6,502 nt of DNA, taken from the NCBI GenBank assembly GCA_005239655.1, contig SBBP01000055.1:1-6502 (forward strand), given 5' to 3'. Made by a program: the position numbers and the translations under genes. The notes beneath the pieces were generated by a model. The model was not told the origin of the DNA and searched no databases. It saw nothing but the letters and a program-made list of their open reading frames with translations. This document shows positions 5,991 to 6,502 of this stretch, piece after piece; the stretch's first letter is position 1, and every line of letters starts with the position of its first letter. Source of the stretch: Candidatus Microgenomatus auricola (GTDB lineage: Bacteria > Patescibacteriota > Patescibacteriia > UBA9570 > XYC2-FULL-38-9).

Positions 5991-6003
5991 GGGTGCGCCC
6001 TCA
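5979..6003 (-). terminator. Intrinsic terminator of the Clp ATPase gene
   Basis: On the minus strand AGGG (6001-5998) pairs with CCCT (5993-5990) around a CGCA loop, extended by two G-U pairs. After it come G, A and a run of eight T (5986-5979). It lies about 27 bases past the clp stop codon and makes guaB1 an independent transcription unit. Confidence 0.65.
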
Positions 6004-6029
6004 CGATCCCTTGGCGCTCTGCACGATGC

Positions 6030-6502
6030 CTACAAACTCACCGCCTTCTTCACTTCCATCACCGCACCGGGCTTCAAAATCACGGTATCGCGGCGACCAA
6101 GCTGCTGAGACAGCATCAACTTGGCCAATGCATCATCCACGGTGTCCTGAATCGCTCGTCGCAACGGGCGCGCACCATACAACGGATCAAAACCCTGTTT
6201 CGCCAATTCCACGACCGCATCCGGTTCAATCTCCATCGTGATTCCCTTCTCGGCCAACAACTGCTGTTGCAACTTCTCCAGCAAATGCACCGCAATCTGC
6301 ACCACTTCTGCAAACGACAACGGTGTAAAGACCACCACATTATCAAAGCGGTTCACAAATTCAGGACGGAACAGCGTTGGCAGCACCTGTTCAAGCAACA
6401 CGGTTTTCACTTGCACGGGCGTCAACCCAGCAGCAAAACTGTTCTGAATCTGCTGCGTACCGGCGTTCGACGTGGCAATCAGCATCGTGTTACTCATATC
6501 AA
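6030..6502 (-). CDS. Clp/Hsp100 AAA+ ATPase, C-terminal part (ClpB/ClpC-like)
   Basis: The last 156 or so residues of a protein whose 5' part lies beyond the window; the stop is TAG 6030-6032. The fragment covers the second half of the D2 AAA+ module. Sensor 1 is IATSNAG, the arginine-finger segment is FRPEFVNRFDNVVVF, and the sensor-2 motif GARPLRRAIQ lies in the C-terminal D2-small domain. Such proteins form hexamers that unfold or disaggregate proteins in the cytoplasm; ClpC/ClpA forms feed ClpP. Between sensor 1 and the arginine finger, where ClpA has IGL and ClpC has VGF for ClpP docking, only FAAGL is found, so ClpP partnership is unclear. The ATG at 6497 is internal, since the frame is open to the window edge and homologues continue upstream. 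Confidence 0.9.
   Translation of the reverse strand, partial: DMSNTMLIATSNAGTQQIQNSFAAGLTPVQVKTVLLEQVLPTLFRPEFVNRFDNVVVFTPLSFAEVVQIAVHLLEKLQQQLLAEKGITMEIEPDAVVELAKQGFDPLYGARPLRRAIQDTVDDALAKLMLSQQLGRRDTVILKPGAVMEVKKAVSL

Overview
The window looks like a piece of a bacterial chromosome, most likely from an uncultivated lineage of the Patescibacteria (CPR) type. That placement is inferred from gene style: large secreted FG-GAP and thrombospondin-type-3 proteins, a multi-domain membrane protein, few Shine-Dalgarno sites, and about 50% GC. No rRNA or other marker gene is present to prove it. There are five protein genes: two cut by the window ends and three complete. I see no tRNA, rRNA, CRISPR array or insertion sequence. 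No stretch over 300 bases lacks a gene.

Left end (1-210, + strand): the last 69 codons of a DUF212/YuiD-like membrane protein (divergent PAP2 family). It converges with, and overlaps by 13 bases, the minus-strand gene next to it.

Middle (198-4298, - strand): a two-gene unit with a 12-base gap. The upstream gene encodes a secreted 954-residue protein: a calcineurin-like metallophosphoesterase with altered metal-ligand motifs, two beta-sandwich-like domains and a C-terminal FG-GAP beta-propeller. The downstream gene encodes a 407-residue fusion of a YdjM-like membrane metal-dependent hydrolase, a calcium-binding TSP3 segment, and a DUF1287-like (NlpC/P60-type) domain that seems to lack its catalytic Cys and His. 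The predicted topology puts the TSP3 and DUF1287-like parts outside the membrane, on the same side as the secreted phosphoesterase. The pair is therefore the best candidate here for an undescribed envelope system, perhaps working on cell-surface phosphorylated lipids or polymers in a calcium-dependent way (inference).

Right (4392-5840, - strand): a GuaB1-type GMP reductase/IMP dehydrogenase-related enzyme with a CBS pair. It is far richer in GC than its neighbours (about 67% against 51% in sampled lines), has a good Shine-Dalgarno site that the other complete genes lack, and sits between two intrinsic terminators. It looks like a horizontally acquired single-gene cassette. Its roughly 190-base upstream region can form several small hairpins, one closed by a GNRA tetraloop.

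Right end (6030-6502, - strand): the C-terminal part of a Clp/Hsp100 AAA+ ATPase, followed by its own intrinsic terminator.
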